Source of the DNA: Thiohalophilus sp.
GTDB lineage: Bacteria > Pseudomonadota > Gammaproteobacteria > UBA6429 > Thiohalophilaceae
DNA: 64,000 bases
Assembly: GCF_034522235.1 (NCBI RefSeq)
Contig: NZ_JAXHLN010000003.1
Coordinates: 2,170,001 to 2,234,000, forward strand
Reading direction: 5' to 3'
The position numbers were made by a program, and so were the translations under genes. Shown here piece by piece: positions 18,781 to 27,622 of the stretch. Every line of letters begins with the position of its first letter. Within the stretch, counting starts at the first letter, position 1. Under the pieces are notes generated by a model. That model made no database searches. It was given only the letters and a program-made list of their open reading frames with translations, and was not told where the DNA came from.

Positions 18781-19203
18781 TCAGGAATCCAGGTTGTCCA
18801 GGGCCTTCTGGAAACGGTTCGCGTGAGAGCGTTCCGCCTTGGCCAGGGTTTCGAACCAGTCGGCGACTTCATCGAAGCCTTCGTCGCGCGCGGTCTTGGC
18901 CATCCCCGGATACATGTCGGTGTATTCGTGGGTTTCGCCGGCAATCGCGGCTTTCAGGTTGTCCCCGGTACCGCCGATCGGCAGACCGGTCGCCGGGTCG
19001 CCGGAGGCTTCCAGGTATTCCAGATGACCATGGGCGTGGCCGGTTTCACCTTCCGCAGTGGAGCGGAAGACGGCGGAGACATCGTTGTAGCCTTCGACGT
19101 CGGCTTTGGCCGCGAAGTACAGGTAGCGACGGTTAGCCTGGGATTCGCCAGAGAAGGCGTCCTTCAGACTCTGTTCGGTCTTGCTGCCTTTCAGTTCTGC
19201 CAT
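18781..19203 (-). CDS. Rubrerythrin-type diiron protein without rubredoxin domain
   Basis: The 140-residue four-helix product carries the diiron ligands in [39 protein letters not shown] and [10 protein letters not shown]. Rubrerythrins reduce peroxide. Unlike classical ones there is no C-terminal rubredoxin (no CxxC pair), so electrons must come from another protein, plausibly the Fe-S protein encoded next. The start [11 protein letters not shown] (ATG at 19201-19203) is chosen over an upstream ATG because GGAGG sits 8 bases before it. It is first in a three-gene unit with the Fe-S and DUF3501 genes and has a strong promoter with flanking palindromes. Confidence 0.9.
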   Translation of the reverse strand: MAELKGSKTEQSLKDAFSGESQANRRYLYFAAKADVEGYNDVSAVFRSTAEGETGHAHGHLEYLEASGDPATGLPIGGTGDNLKAAIAGETHEYTDMYPGMAKTARDEGFDEVADWFETLAKAERSHANRFQKALDNLDS

Positions 19204-19246
19204 TATCGTTTCCTCCATTTATCAAGAACTTAATGAAAAATCAAAA

Positions 19247-19265
19247 ATTTAGACTCTGTCTAAAT
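19247..19265. promoter_or_regulatory. Palindromic operator candidate, downstream site
   Basis: ATTTAGACTCTGTCTAAAT is an inverted repeat of 8 bp arms around TCT. It lies about 10 bp downstream of the rubrerythrin -10 box, where a bound repressor would block transcription. It shares the core AGAC-tcN-GTCT with the site at 19303-19317. Confidence 0.7.
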
Positions 19266-19274
19266 CGTGATACT

Positions 19275-19303
19275 AAAATAGACCAGCGGGGTCCCCCTGT
19301 CAA
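19275..19303 (-). promoter_or_regulatory. Sigma70 promoter of the rubrerythrin operon
   Basis: On the minus strand a consensus -35 TTGACA (19298-19303) and -10 TATTTT (19275-19280) are separated by exactly 17 bp. The start codon lies about 70 bp further on, with GGAGG correctly placed. The -35 directly abuts one palindrome and the other palindrome lies just past the -10. Confidence 0.75.
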
Positions 19304-19317
19304 GACTCAGTCTAAAT
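19303..19317. promoter_or_regulatory. Palindromic operator candidate, upstream site
   Basis: AGACTCAGTCTAAAT contains the perfect palindrome AGACT-C-AGTCT (19303-19313) and shares the TCTAAAT half of the 19247 site. It touches the -35 box. Two similar sites spaced about 52 bp centre to centre suggest control by one dimeric regulator; which family (for example Fur/PerR or Rrf2 type) is not determined here. Confidence 0.6.
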
Positions 19318-19484
19318 CCTGCGCTGGCGCCTTGCCCTGCTGCATGGGGCCGCACGGCGTCGATTTAAACCGTAGCGGGACAATGTCCTTGTTACGGGGC
19401 TGTTTTCGGCGGATAAATCCCCCTATCATTAGACCCTGCGCCCGAAATGCGCTGCAACTACCCGAACTTCAGAGTATATGTGCC

Positions 19485-19763
19485 GTGAGCCAAAAAGATA
19501 GTAAAAAGAAAACCAGTAAAAAGGCGACGGCCAAAACCGCCTCGCCCGATTTCGAAAAATCCCTGGCGGAACTGGAGGCGCTGGTGGAGCGCATGGAACA
19601 GGGGGATCAGACCCTCGAACAGTCGCTCAAGGATTTCGAACGCGGCGTGGCCCTGACCCGCAACTGCCAACAGGCGCTGAAAACCGCGGAACAGAAAGTC
19701 GAACAGCTGCTCCAGCAAAACGGCCAGGAAGAGCTGGCGCCTTTTGAACCGGACGACCAGTAA
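19485..19763 (+). CDS. xseB: Exodeoxyribonuclease VII small subunit
   Basis: XseB partners XseA in single-strand DNA exonuclease VII. The 92-residue product starts at GTG (19485) giving a lysine-rich tail and then DFEKSLAELEALVERMEQGD, TLEQSLKDFERGVALTRNCQ, the helical hairpin typical of the family. The open frame runs upstream to 19233 but those residues have no family character and overlap the rubrerythrin promoter. ispA follows after 3 bp. Confidence 0.93.
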   Translation: MSQKDSKKKTSKKATAKTASPDFEKSLAELEALVERMEQGDQTLEQSLKDFERGVALTRNCQQALKTAEQKVEQLLQQNGQEELAPFEPDDQ

Positions 19764-19766
19764 ACC

Positions 19767-20654
19767 GTGACCGAGGCACTGATCGAACAGTGGCGCCAGC
19801 GCGCCGACAGCGCGCTGGATCGCTGGCTACCCGCGGCGGAGACCCTGCCGCAAAGCCTGCACCAGGCGATGCGCTATGCCGTGTTCAACGGAGGGAAACG
19901 GATTCGCCCGGTACTCACCTACGCCGCCGGTCGCGCTCTGGGCGTTGAATCCGACCAGCTCGATGCACCGGCAACGGCCGTGGAGCTGATTCATGCCTAT
20001 TCCCTGGTCCACGACGATCTGCCGGCCATGGATGACGACGATCTGCGCCGCGGCCAGCCCACGGTGCACAAGGCCTTCGATGAAGCCACCGCCATTCTCT
20101 GCGGCGATGCCCTGCAATCACTGGCCTTTTACGTCCTGGCCCGGCATCTCGATCCGCACATTCCCGCCGAACAACGCCTGCAGATGCTCGATGATCTGGC
20201 GCTGGCCAGCGGATCGCGCGGCATGGCCGGGGGTCAGGCCATCGATCTGGGCGCCGTTGGCCGGGAGCTGAATGTCGCCGAACTGGAAAACATGCACGTC
20301 CACAAGACCGGGGCCCTGATCCGTGCCAGCGTCAAGCTCGGCGCCCTGTGTCGGCCTGGCATCGATAAACCCACACTCAAACAGCTGGATCACTATGCCA
20401 AGTGCATCGGCCTGGCGTTTCAGATCCAGGATGACGTGCTGGATGTGGAAGGCGATACCGAGACGCTGGGCAAGACCCACGGGGCTGATCTGGCTCGCAA
20501 CAAGCCCACCTACCCCGCCCTGCTCGGCCTGGACGGCGCCAAAGAGCTGGCGGCCGAGCTGGTCGACGACGCCCTGGGCAGCCTGGCCACCTGGAATGAC
20601 CAGGCCGAAGCATTGCGCTGGATTGCCCGTTATATCGTGCAGCGCAAACATTGA
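19767..20654 (+). CDS. ispA: Farnesyl diphosphate synthase (polyprenyl synthetase)
   Basis: IspA condenses isopentenyl units to geranyl and farnesyl diphosphate. The 295-residue all-helical protein has the first aspartate-rich motif HDDLPAMDDDDLRRG near residue 85, GGKRIRPVLTYAAG upstream of it, MAGGQAIDLG, and the second motif QIQDDVLDVEGD. The start is GTG, three bases after the xseB stop. Order xseB-ispA-dxs is the usual isoprenoid cluster. Confidence 0.96.
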   Translation: MTEALIEQWRQRADSALDRWLPAAETLPQSLHQAMRYAVFNGGKRIRPVLTYAAGRALGVESDQLDAPATAVELIHAYSLVHDDLPAMDDDDLRRGQPTVHKAFDEATAILCGDALQSLAFYVLARHLDPHIPAEQRLQMLDDLALASGSRGMAGGQAIDLGAVGRELNVAELENMHVHKTGALIRASVKLGALCRPGIDKPTLKQLDHYAKCIGLAFQIQDDVLDVEGDTETLGKTHGADLARNKPTYPALLGLDGAKELAAELVDDALGSLATWNDQAEALRWIARYIVQRKH

Positions 20655-20685
20655 TCATCACGACCGGCACAAACCCGGCGCAAGT

Positions 20686-20694
20686 TGCTATAAT
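20686..20694 (+). promoter_or_regulatory. Extended -10 promoter candidate for dxs
   Basis: TGCTATAAT is a perfect extended -10 (TGn plus TATAAT), 41 bp before the dxs ATG, in the ispA-dxs spacer. The -35 region is poor, as is common for extended -10 promoters. It may give dxs extra transcription besides read-through from xseB-ispA. Confidence 0.5.
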
Positions 20695-20735
20695 CACCCC
20701 CTTCATTCGCCACCTGTTCTGATGACCTGACCCCG

Positions 20736-22631
20736 ATGTCCGATTCCGCCGTTTATCCGTTGTTGCACCGTATCGATACGCCGGCCGATCTGCGCGAATT
20801 CGAACAGACGGAGCTGCTGCCCCTGGCCGATGAACTGCGCCGGTTTTTGATCGAATCGGTCAGCCGCACCGGCGGGCATCTGGCCGCCAGCCTCGGCACC
20901 ATCGAACTGACCCTGGCCCTGCATTATGTGTACGACACCCCCGAGGACCGGCTGGTCTGGGATGTCGGTCACCAGAGTTATCCGCACAAGATCCTCACCG
21001 GCCGCCGCGAGCGCATGTCGACCCTGCGCCAGAAAGACGGCATCAGCGGATTCCCGCGCCGTGAAGAGAGTGAATACGACACCTTCGGCGTCGGTCACTC
21101 CAGCACCTCGGTGAGCGCGGCGCTGGGCATGGCCCTGGCCGCCCGCCAGCAAAAAAGCGATCGCCGCGCCGTGGCGGTCATCGGCGACGGCGCGCTGACC
21201 GCCGGCATGGCCTTCGAGGCGCTGAACCACGCCGGCGACATGGACGCCAACCTGCTGGTGATCCTCAACGACAACGACATGTCCATCTCGCCCAATGTGG
21301 GCGGGCTGGCCAACCATCTGGCACGGATCCTCTCCGGCCGGCTGTATGCCTCAATGCGCGAGGGCAGTAAAAAAGTGCTCAGCGTCATGCCCTCGGTGTG
21401 GGAGCTGGCGCGTCGTGCCGAAGAGCATATGAAAGGCATGATGATTCCCGGCACCCTGTTCGAGGAGCTGGGTTTCAATTACATCGGCCCCGTCGACGGT
21501 CACGATCTCAATACGCTGATCAAGACCCTGCGCAACCTGCGCCAGCTCAAGGGGCCGCAGTTTTTGCACATTGTCACCAAAAAGGGCAAGGGCTATGCCC
21601 CGGCCGAGGACAACCCCTGCACCTATCACGGGGTACGGCCGTTCGATATCGACAGCGGCAAGCCCCATGCCGGCAGCCCGGCCAGCGGTCCCACCTACAC
21701 CGAGGTCTTCGGCCAATGGTTGTGCGACATGGCGGCCGCCGACGAACGGCTGGTCGGCATCACCCCGGCCATGCGCGAGGGCTCCGGGCTGGTCGCCTTC
21801 TCCGAACAGTACCCGGATCGTTATTTTGACGTGGGCATTGCCGAGCAGCATGCGGTCACCCTCGCCGGCGGCCTGGCCGCCGACGGCATGAAACCGGTGG
21901 TCGCCATTTACTCCACCTTTTTACAGCGCGCCTATGATCAACTGATTCACGACATCGCGATCCAGAACCTCCCGGTGCTGTTCGCCATCGACCGGGCCGG
22001 CATTGTCGGTCCCGACGGCGCCACTCATGCCGGCAGTTTCGACTTGAGTTATCTGCGCGCCATCCCCAACTTGACCATTATGGCCCCTGCTGACGAGAAT
22101 GAGTGTCGCCAGATGCTGAGCACCGGCTTCCAGCTGGAGAGCCCGGCAGCCGTGCGCTATCCGCGTGGTACCGGGATGGGCGTGGCTGTGGAGTCCGACC
22201 TGGCGCCGCTGGAAGTGGGTCGCGGCGAGCTGCGCCGACAGGGCAAGCGCGTCGCAATACTCTCCTTCGGCGCCCTGCTGGGCAACGCCCTGGCCGCCGC
22301 CGAAGCACTGGATGCCACAGTGGCCAATATGCGCTTTATCAAGCCGCTGGACACCGATCTGCTGCAACAACTGGCCACCGACCACGATCTGCTGGTCACC
22401 CTGGAGGACAACGCAGTTAACGGCGGCGCCGGCAGCGCGGTGAGCCAATGGCTGTCCGAACAACCCCACTCCGTACCCGTGTTGCATCTGGGGCTCGCCG
22501 ACGCGTTTCTGGAACATGGCAGCCGGGAGCAGCTGCTGGCAACGGCGGGGCTGGATGAGGAGGGTATAATCCGGGCGATTATCGCGGTACTGGGCGCAGC
22601 GCCCCTTGCCAAACACGCGACACTCGCGTAA
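20736..22631 (+). CDS. dxs: 1-deoxy-D-xylulose-5-phosphate synthase
   Basis: Dxs joins pyruvate and glyceraldehyde-3-phosphate with thiamine diphosphate at the start of the MEP isoprenoid pathway, and also feeds thiamine and pyridoxal synthesis. The 631-residue transketolase-like protein shows [18 protein letters not shown], the TPP site [20 protein letters not shown]...[40 protein letters not shown] and [15 protein letters not shown]. Intact. queD begins 28 bp after its stop. Confidence 0.97.
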   Translation: MSDSAVYPLLHRIDTPADLREFEQTELLPLADELRRFLIESVSRTGGHLAASLGTIELTLALHYVYDTPEDRLVWDVGHQSYPHKILTGRRERMSTLRQKDGISGFPRREESEYDTFGVGHSSTSVSAALGMALAARQQKSDRRAVAVIGDGALTAGMAFEALNHAGDMDANLLVILNDNDMSISPNVGGLANHLARILSGRLYASMREGSKKVLSVMPSVWELARRAEEHMKGMMIPGTLFEELGFNYIGPVDGHDLNTLIKTLRNLRQLKGPQFLHIVTKKGKGYAPAEDNPCTYHGVRPFDIDSGKPHAGSPASGPTYTEVFGQWLCDMAAADERLVGITPAMREGSGLVAFSEQYPDRYFDVGIAEQHAVTLAGGLAADGMKPVVAIYSTFLQRAYDQLIHDIAIQNLPVLFAIDRAGIVGPDGATHAGSFDLSYLRAIPNLTIMAPADENECRQMLSTGFQLESPAAVRYPRGTGMGVAVESDLAPLEVGRGELRRQGKRVAILSFGALLGNALAAAEALDATVANMRFIKPLDTDLLQQLATDHDLLVTLEDNAVNGGAGSAVSQWLSEQPHSVPVLHLGLADAFLEHGSREQLLATAGLDEEGIIRAIIAVLGAAPLAKHATLA

Positions 22632-22659
22632 AGTCCGACTACTTCACTCAGGTACTAAC

Positions 22660-23046
22660 ATGGCGCCACGCTACACCATGACCATTGTCACCGACTTTGC
22701 CGCCGCACATTACCTGCGCGACTACGAAGGTGTCTGTAACCGGCTCCATGGTCATAACTGGAAAGTGGAAGTGCATGTGCAGGCCAGCGCCCTGGATCGG
22801 GTCGGCATGGGCATGGACTTCAAGGACATCAAGGATGCGACCCGCGAGTTGCTGGGCGGACTGGATCACTACAATCTGAACGATATTGCCCCGTTCGATC
22901 GTATTAACCCGACCGCCGAGAACATCGCCGCGTTTTTCCACAGCAAACTGTCGGAATCATTGAATTCCGATGTGGTGAAAGTGAACGCCGTGACGATCTG
23001 GGAAACCGATCGGGCCTGCGTCACCTACACAGAGGACGAGACTTGA
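22660..23046 (+). CDS. queD: 6-carboxy-5,6,7,8-tetrahydropterin synthase QueD
   Basis: QueD converts dihydroneopterin triphosphate to carboxytetrahydropterin, the second queuosine step. The 128-residue product (start ATG at 22660; the open frame extends back into dxs) has the catalytic Cys and zinc His ligands in [32 protein letters not shown] and PTAENIA. Context supports QueD rather than a PTPS of biopterin synthesis: folE2, which makes its substrate, begins 1 bp after its stop. Confidence 0.92.
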   Translation: MAPRYTMTIVTDFAAAHYLRDYEGVCNRLHGHNWKVEVHVQASALDRVGMGMDFKDIKDATRELLGGLDHYNLNDIAPFDRINPTAENIAAFFHSKLSESLNSDVVKVNAVTIWETDRACVTYTEDET

Positions 23047-23047
23047 A

Positions 23048-23845
23048 ATGAATGCCGTAACCGACCCCATCGAAGACGTACAAAGCAGCGCCGACACCCG
23101 CCGGATTCCGATCAACAAGGTCGGCATCAAGGACATTCGTCATCCGGTGCGTATCCGCGATCGCAACGAGGGCGAGCAGCACACCGTGGCCTCGTTCAAC
23201 ATGTACGTCAATCTGCCGCACAACTTCAAGGGCACCCACATGTCCCGGTTCGTGGATATTCTCAATAACCACGAACGCGAAATTTCGGTGCAGTCCTTCA
23301 AGGAAATGCTGGCCGAGATGGCCGAGAAACTGGAAGCCGAGTCAGGCCACATCGAGATGGCCTTCCCCTACTTCATCAACAAGAAGGCGCCCATCTCCGG
23401 TGTGGAAAGCCTGATGGACTATGACGTCAGCTTCATCGGCGAAATTCACGACGGCGAGGTCCAGATGACGCTCAAGGTCATCGTGCCCGTCACCAGCCTC
23501 TGCCCCTGCTCAAAAAATATTTCCGACTACGGCGCGCATAACCAGCGTTCCCATGTCACCGTTGCCGCGCGCATCGAGGAGTTCGTCTGGGTCGAGGAAC
23601 TCATCGAGCTGGTCGAGTCGGAAGCCTCCTGCGAGCTCTATGGCCTGCTCAAGCGCCCGGACGAAAAAGTCGTTACCGAACGGGCCTATGACAATCCCAA
23701 GTTCGTCGAGGATATGGTCCGCGACGTCGCCGCACGCCTGAACGCCGACAAGCGCGTCAGTTACTACGTGGTCGAATCCGAAAACTTCGAATCCATCCAC
23801 AACCACTCCGCCTACGCGCTGATCGAAAAAGACAAAAAAGCCTGA
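23048..23845 (+). CDS. folE2: GTP cyclohydrolase I type 2 (FolE2)
   Basis: FolE2 makes dihydroneopterin triphosphate from GTP for folate and queuosine synthesis and is the metal-flexible alternative to zinc-dependent FolE. The 265-residue product contains the metal-ligand Cys in [20 protein letters not shown], plus [24 protein letters not shown] and [19 protein letters not shown]. It is directly joined to queD (1 bp gap), so a role in queuosine supply is likely. Confidence 0.95.
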   Translation: MNAVTDPIEDVQSSADTRRIPINKVGIKDIRHPVRIRDRNEGEQHTVASFNMYVNLPHNFKGTHMSRFVDILNNHEREISVQSFKEMLAEMAEKLEAESGHIEMAFPYFINKKAPISGVESLMDYDVSFIGEIHDGEVQMTLKVIVPVTSLCPCSKNISDYGAHNQRSHVTVAARIEEFVWVEELIELVESEASCELYGLLKRPDEKVVTERAYDNPKFVEDMVRDVAARLNADKRVSYYVVESENFESIHNHSAYALIEKDKKA

Positions 23846-23867
23846 GCCTCGCCACGCGAGGCAATGC

Positions 23868-23941
23868 TGAATTTTGAATGATGAATTTTAAATTACGACA
23901 AAGACTGCAATTCAGAATTTAAAATTCAACATTCAAAATTA
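23868..23941. repeat. Intergenic hairpin repeat (class B only)
   Basis: Between convergent folE2 and the retropepsin-like gene, arms TGAATTTTGAATGATGAATT (from 23868) and AATTTAAAATTCAACATTC (to 23941) form an AT-rich hairpin with no flanking class A arms. A separate small GC hairpin GCCTCG-ccac-GCGAGGC (23846-23862) directly follows the folE2 stop and lacks a T-run. Confidence 0.82.
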
Positions 23942-23950
23942 TCACTATCC

Positions 23951-24598
23951 TCACCATTTCTTTTTCAGCACCAGCCGCTCGCCGTCGCGTTGCATTTCAA
24001 GCTGGCCGAGGAAGGACATACCCAGCAGGATGATCCGGGGTGAGCCGCCTTCATGGACGATACCGGTGACGTTGTGCAGCTGGATATCGCCGACCTTGAC
24101 CCGGTCCAGATTCACCTTGTAAGCCCGGGCCAGTCCATTGGCGGTGGAGACATGGATGGGATCACCGACCACCCGAAAGTCGATGCCCAGACGCCGGGCC
24201 TGGGCCTCGTTCATGGAGATGGCGCTGGCACCGGTATCCACTATAAAGCTGACTGACTGGTTGTTAATACTACCGCTGCCAAAATACATATCCTGCCGGC
24301 GGTAGATGACCGCCTCGGCCATTTCGGGTCGGGAGTAAGCCGTACTGATCTCGCTGCCAAGCTGATACGTTTCCTGCCGGCCATCGATTTCCAGTACCGC
24401 CTGCTCGCTGTCAGCGCGAATCAGCTTGATCCCCTGCGGCGTGGTATCCCCCGGCCGCAGGGTGTATTGCACCCCGTCGACCTCCAGGATCGCCATATCG
24501 CGAAACAGTCCCTGTATTTGCAAATCGGCGGCGTGGGCCAGCAGGCTCCCCGCCAACATCAGCGTTGTCAGCAACCATTGGCGAGACGAGTAAAACAC
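23951..24598 (-). CDS. Exported retropepsin-like aspartic protease family protein
   Basis: The 215-residue product has a signal peptide (MFYSSRQWLLTTLMLAGSLLAHA) and a C-terminal retropepsin-like domain with the single catalytic motif SFIVDTGASAISMN, followed by ARRLGIDFRV, VSTANGLARAYKV and ILLGMSFLGQLEM. Such single-lobe domains (the clan AA, TIGR02281 type) should dimerise to form the active site. The N-terminal 90 residues contain a small beta domain (ILEVDGVQYTLRPGDTT). Substrate unknown. It is 2 bp from the next gene upstream, so the two are probably co-transcribed. Confidence 0.85.
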   Translation of the reverse strand: MFYSSRQWLLTTLMLAGSLLAHAADLQIQGLFRDMAILEVDGVQYTLRPGDTTPQGIKLIRADSEQAVLEIDGRQETYQLGSEISTAYSRPEMAEAVIYRRQDMYFGSGSINNQSVSFIVDTGASAISMNEAQARRLGIDFRVVGDPIHVSTANGLARAYKVNLDRVKVGDIQLHNVTGIVHEGGSPRIILLGMSFLGQLEMQRDGERLVLKKKW

Positions 24599-24600
24599 CG

Positions 24601-24993
24601 TTAGCGCCGTTCTACCCGATAGCGATCGCCGCTAGCCTGTTGCAGATCGATACGTACCCGATCGGCAGACCAGCCGTGTACCTTGTCGTGCGCTTCCACC
24701 ATCACTTCCGTCATGTCATCCGCAATCGCGATCCCCGACAGGCTCCGGGTAAACGGCTGCTCGTTGACATGCGGATGATGCAGGGTGCGATGACCGAGCT
24801 CTTTACCCTCGGGTGTCACCACCCGCCAGCCGTCGGCATAATGGTCCCAACCGGTGTCCGCATGTTTGAGGGTCACGTGGGCACGCCAGTTCTGTGGCGC
24901 CTGTTCGAGCAGTTCGACCTTGACGATTTCCACCTCCCCCGCCTGCGCCAGGGCACTCAGAAAAAACAGGCTGACTGTTATTATTCCTTTCAT
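24601..24993 (-). CDS. Conserved secreted protein of unknown function
   Basis: The 130-residue product has a signal peptide (MKGIITVSLFFLSALAQA) and a mature domain with HADTGWDHYADGWRVV, LGHRTLHHPHVNEQPFTRSL and VMVEAHDKVHGWSADRVRI, rich in His/Trp/Asp. I recognise this as a conserved proteobacterial envelope protein but cannot assign a role. Its ATG overlaps the pgpA stop (ATGA), so it belongs to the thiL-pgpA transcript. Confidence 0.7.
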   Translation of the reverse strand: MKGIITVSLFFLSALAQAGEVEIVKVELLEQAPQNWRAHVTLKHADTGWDHYADGWRVVTPEGKELGHRTLHHPHVNEQPFTRSLSGIAIADDMTEVMVEAHDKVHGWSADRVRIDLQQASGDRYRVERR

Positions 24994-25481
24994 AAAGTGC
25001 CTCCTGTCAGATAAATGGTCAAATGCAATACGATCGAGGCGTACACCGCCGCCAGCAGATCATCCAGCATGATACCGATCCCGCCCGAGACGCGTCGATC
25101 CAGAAAACCGATGGGCCAGGGCTTCCAGACATCAAACAGGCGAAACAGGGCAAATCCCGCCACAATCCAGACCCAATCGAACGGCGCGGCAACCATGGTC
25201 AACAGATAACCGACAATCTCGTCCCAGACGATAGCCGGGTGATCATGCACACCCAGCCGCTGCGCGGTGGCCTGACAAAGATGAATGCCTATATATAAAA
25301 GGAATAGCGTGACCAGTAAATAGGCGACCGGCGTCAGCCCCGCCATCAACAGATAAACCGGAATCGCCACCAGGGTTCCGGCCGTGCCCGGCGCTTTCGG
25401 TGCCAGGCCGCTGCCAAACCCCAGGCTCAACAGATGAACCGGGTTCATTAACAATCGGGGATCAACCGGGGTTCGCATCAA
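24990..25481 (-). CDS. pgpA: Phosphatidylglycerophosphatase A
   Basis: PgpA removes the phosphate from phosphatidylglycerophosphate in the inner membrane to give phosphatidylglycerol. The 163-residue protein has GFGSGLAPKAPGTAGTLVAIP, HDHPAIVWDEIVGYLLTM, FALFRLFDVWKPWPI and GIGIMLDDLLAAVYASI, with three to four membrane helices. It overlaps thiL by 4 bp, the standard thiL-pgpA pair. Confidence 0.96.
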   Translation of the reverse strand: MMRTPVDPRLLMNPVHLLSLGFGSGLAPKAPGTAGTLVAIPVYLLMAGLTPVAYLLVTLFLLYIGIHLCQATAQRLGVHDHPAIVWDEIVGYLLTMVAAPFDWVWIVAGFALFRLFDVWKPWPIGFLDRRVSGGIGIMLDDLLAAVYASIVLHLTIYLTGGTL

Positions 25482-26458
25482 TTTGACTCGTTAAAATGGC
25501 GATAGCCCTGACCGGTTACAGGCCTCGGTCGGCCATCCTCCTCAAAACAACGTATTCCGGGTTCGGCCTCGATCCGCCCGATACAGGTCAACGGGCAAGC
25601 CAGTTGAGCGGCAAGCGCCTGGATATCCCCATGCCGTTTGGCCGGTGCGGTGAAACAGAGCTCATAATCATCACCGCCGATCAGCGGCAGATCGCCGAGC
25701 GCGGGATCAGCGGCGATCAGGTCATGGGCCGCAGACGACAACGGCAAATCGGCGTATTGCAGACCAGCACCGCAATCGGCCGCCGCGCACAAATGCCCGA
25801 GATCGGCCAGCAAGCCATCAGAGATATCGATACAGCTACTGGCAATACCGCGTAGCGCGATGCCCAGTGGCAGCCGGGGTTGAGGCCGGTTGAGCCGACG
25901 GCATAATGTCGCCTTCACTGAATCATCCGCTTGCAGCTGACCCTGCGCAATCCGCAAACCCAGCGCGGCATCACCGAGCGTGCCGGAAACCCAGATCTCA
26001 TCATCCGGCGCCGCGCCCTCGCGTGTCAGGGCCTGCCCGGACGGCAGATAACCGGCGACCTGCACCGTGACCGTCAACGGACCGCGCGTGGTATCCCCAC
26101 CAACCAGCTGCAGACCGTATTGCCCGGCCAGATCCGCCAGGCCCCGGCTGAACGCCGCCAGCCAATGGTCATCACCTTGTTCGAGCGTCAGCGCCAGCGT
26201 CAGCCAGGCCGACTGGGCCCCCATCGCCGCCAGATCACTGAGATTCACTGCCAGCGCCTTCCAGCCGATGTCATAAGGATCGGTATCAAGCGGAAAATGC
26301 ACCCCCGCCACCAGCGTATCGATCGCCACCACCAGCTGCTGACCCGCGGGCGGATCGATCAACGCCGCATCATCGCCAATCCCCAGCACCACATCCTCAC
26401 GCCCGGGCGTAGCCTGGGCGAAATAACGGGTAATGATGTCAAATTCGGAAAGCGGCAT
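25478..26458 (-). CDS. thiL: Thiamine-monophosphate kinase
   Basis: ThiL phosphorylates thiamine monophosphate to the active diphosphate. The 326-residue product has the metal/ATP site LGIGDDAALID near residue 25, DTLVAGVHFPLDTDPYDIGWKAL, NLSDLAAMGAQ, VGGDTTRGPLTVTVQ, CIDISDGLLADLGHL and GGDDYELCFT. It is downstream of nusB, separated by a class A hairpin. Confidence 0.96.
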   Translation of the reverse strand: MPLSEFDIITRYFAQATPGREDVVLGIGDDAALIDPPAGQQLVVAIDTLVAGVHFPLDTDPYDIGWKALAVNLSDLAAMGAQSAWLTLALTLEQGDDHWLAAFSRGLADLAGQYGLQLVGGDTTRGPLTVTVQVAGYLPSGQALTREGAAPDDEIWVSGTLGDAALGLRIAQGQLQADDSVKATLCRRLNRPQPRLPLGIALRGIASSCIDISDGLLADLGHLCAAADCGAGLQYADLPLSSAAHDLIAADPALGDLPLIGGDDYELCFTAPAKRHGDIQALAAQLACPLTCIGRIEAEPGIRCFEEDGRPRPVTGQGYRHFNESN

Positions 26459-26488
26459 GATTAGACTATTATCAATTCAAATAATTTT

Positions 26489-26691
26489 ACCGCAGAGGCG
26501 CAAAGAACGCGGAGAAAAATACTTTATAACAGTAACATTGATTGTCGTTCCTGAGATTAATCAGGCTGTTCACTTATATCCTAATCCAGTAAATACAGTG
26601 CACCTTTATAAGGTATGATATTTCATTGCTAACACAAAAATCGGAAAAAATTATTATAATTATTCTCTGCGCCCTCCGCGTCTCTGCGGTG
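26489..26691. repeat. Intergenic hairpin repeat (class A arms, unrelated centre)
   Basis: Arms ACCGCAGAGGCGCAAAGAAC... (26489-26515) and CTCTGCGCCCTCCGCGTCT... (26664-26691) flank about 150 bp of AT-rich sequence without TTGAATT units. The right arm ends 8 bp from the nusB stop. The centre has AACATTGATTG and a TATAAGGTATGATA stretch but no gene. Confidence 0.85.
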
Positions 26692-26699
26692 AAACGCTG

Positions 26700-27137
26700 T
26701 TATCTTTTTTTCTGGGCCTGCATTTCTATGCCGCGCAGTTCCGCGGCGAGTTTGTCCATGACGCCGTTGATGAACTTGTGGCTGGCTTCGGCGCCGAAGG
26801 TTTTGGCCAGTTCGACGGCTTCGTTGATGATCACGCGGTAGGGGATTTCCGGCCTGAATTTGAGCTCGTAGGCGCCCAGGCGCAGCACGGCTTTTTCGAC
26901 CGGGTCGATCTCGTCGTAGCTGCGCGTAATATAGGCCATAATGGATTGATCGAGCTGCTCGCTATGCTCGGCCACGCCATTGCTCAGCTCGCGAAAATAG
27001 GCTTCATCCACATTACGTATTTGCTCGCCAACAGCATAGTCGCCAATGATCTTGTCGATCGTGTTCCCGGACATCTGCCATTCATACAGGCTCTGCATGG
27101 CAAGGCGGCGGGCACGGCTACGGGGATTGGGTTTCAT
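26700..27137 (-). CDS. nusB: Transcription antitermination factor NusB
   Basis: NusB with S10/NusE binds boxA RNA and supports rRNA antitermination. The 145-residue helical protein has SRARRLAMQSLYEWQMSG, DEAYFRELSNGVAEH, DPVEKAVLRLGAYEL and IPYRVIINEAVELAKTFG. It is 5 bp after ribH, the usual pair. Confidence 0.97.
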   Translation of the reverse strand: MKPNPRSRARRLAMQSLYEWQMSGNTIDKIIGDYAVGEQIRNVDEAYFRELSNGVAEHSEQLDQSIMAYITRSYDEIDPVEKAVLRLGAYELKFRPEIPYRVIINEAVELAKTFGAEASHKFINGVMDKLAAELRGIEMQAQKKR

Positions 27138-27142
27138 CGAGG

Positions 27143-27610
27143 TTACAGATTCTTCAGCAGGTTGACCATCTCGATGGCCGATATGGCCGCCTCGGCGCCC
27201 TTGTTACCGGCCTTGGTGCCGGCCCGTTCGATGGCCTGTTCGATCGTATCCACGGTCAGCACACCAAAGGCCACCGGCACATCCTGTTGCAGCATCACCG
27301 AGGACATGCCCTTGACGCATTCGCCGGCGACATAATCGAAATGGGGCGTGCCGCCGCGAATCACCGCACCCAGGGCGATGATGGCATCGTACTTTTTGCC
27401 CTGCGCCATGCGCTGTACCACCAGCGGCAATTCATAGGCCCCCGGGACGCGCACGATCTCGATATCGTTCTCGCTGCCGCCATGGCGGATGATAGTGTCC
27501 ACTGCGCCCTGCAGCAGGCTTTCCACCACAAAGCTGTTAAAGCGCGCCACGGCCAGCCCGAAACGCGCGCCTTTGACGACCAGCTCTCCTTCCACGGTTT
27601 TCATTGTCAT
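27143..27610 (-). CDS. ribH: 6,7-dimethyl-8-ribityllumazine synthase
   Basis: RibH condenses the pyrimidine and the four-carbon unit made by RibB to form lumazine, the direct precursor of riboflavin. The 155-residue product has [53 protein letters not shown] and [20 protein letters not shown]. The ATG at 27608-27610 has AGGA 7 bases upstream. Confidence 0.97.
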   Translation of the reverse strand: MTMKTVEGELVVKGARFGLAVARFNSFVVESLLQGAVDTIIRHGGSENDIEIVRVPGAYELPLVVQRMAQGKKYDAIIALGAVIRGGTPHFDYVAGECVKGMSSVMLQQDVPVAFGVLTVDTIEQAIERAGTKAGNKGAEAAISAIEMVNLLKNL

Positions 27611-27622
27611 TGTACTTTCCTG

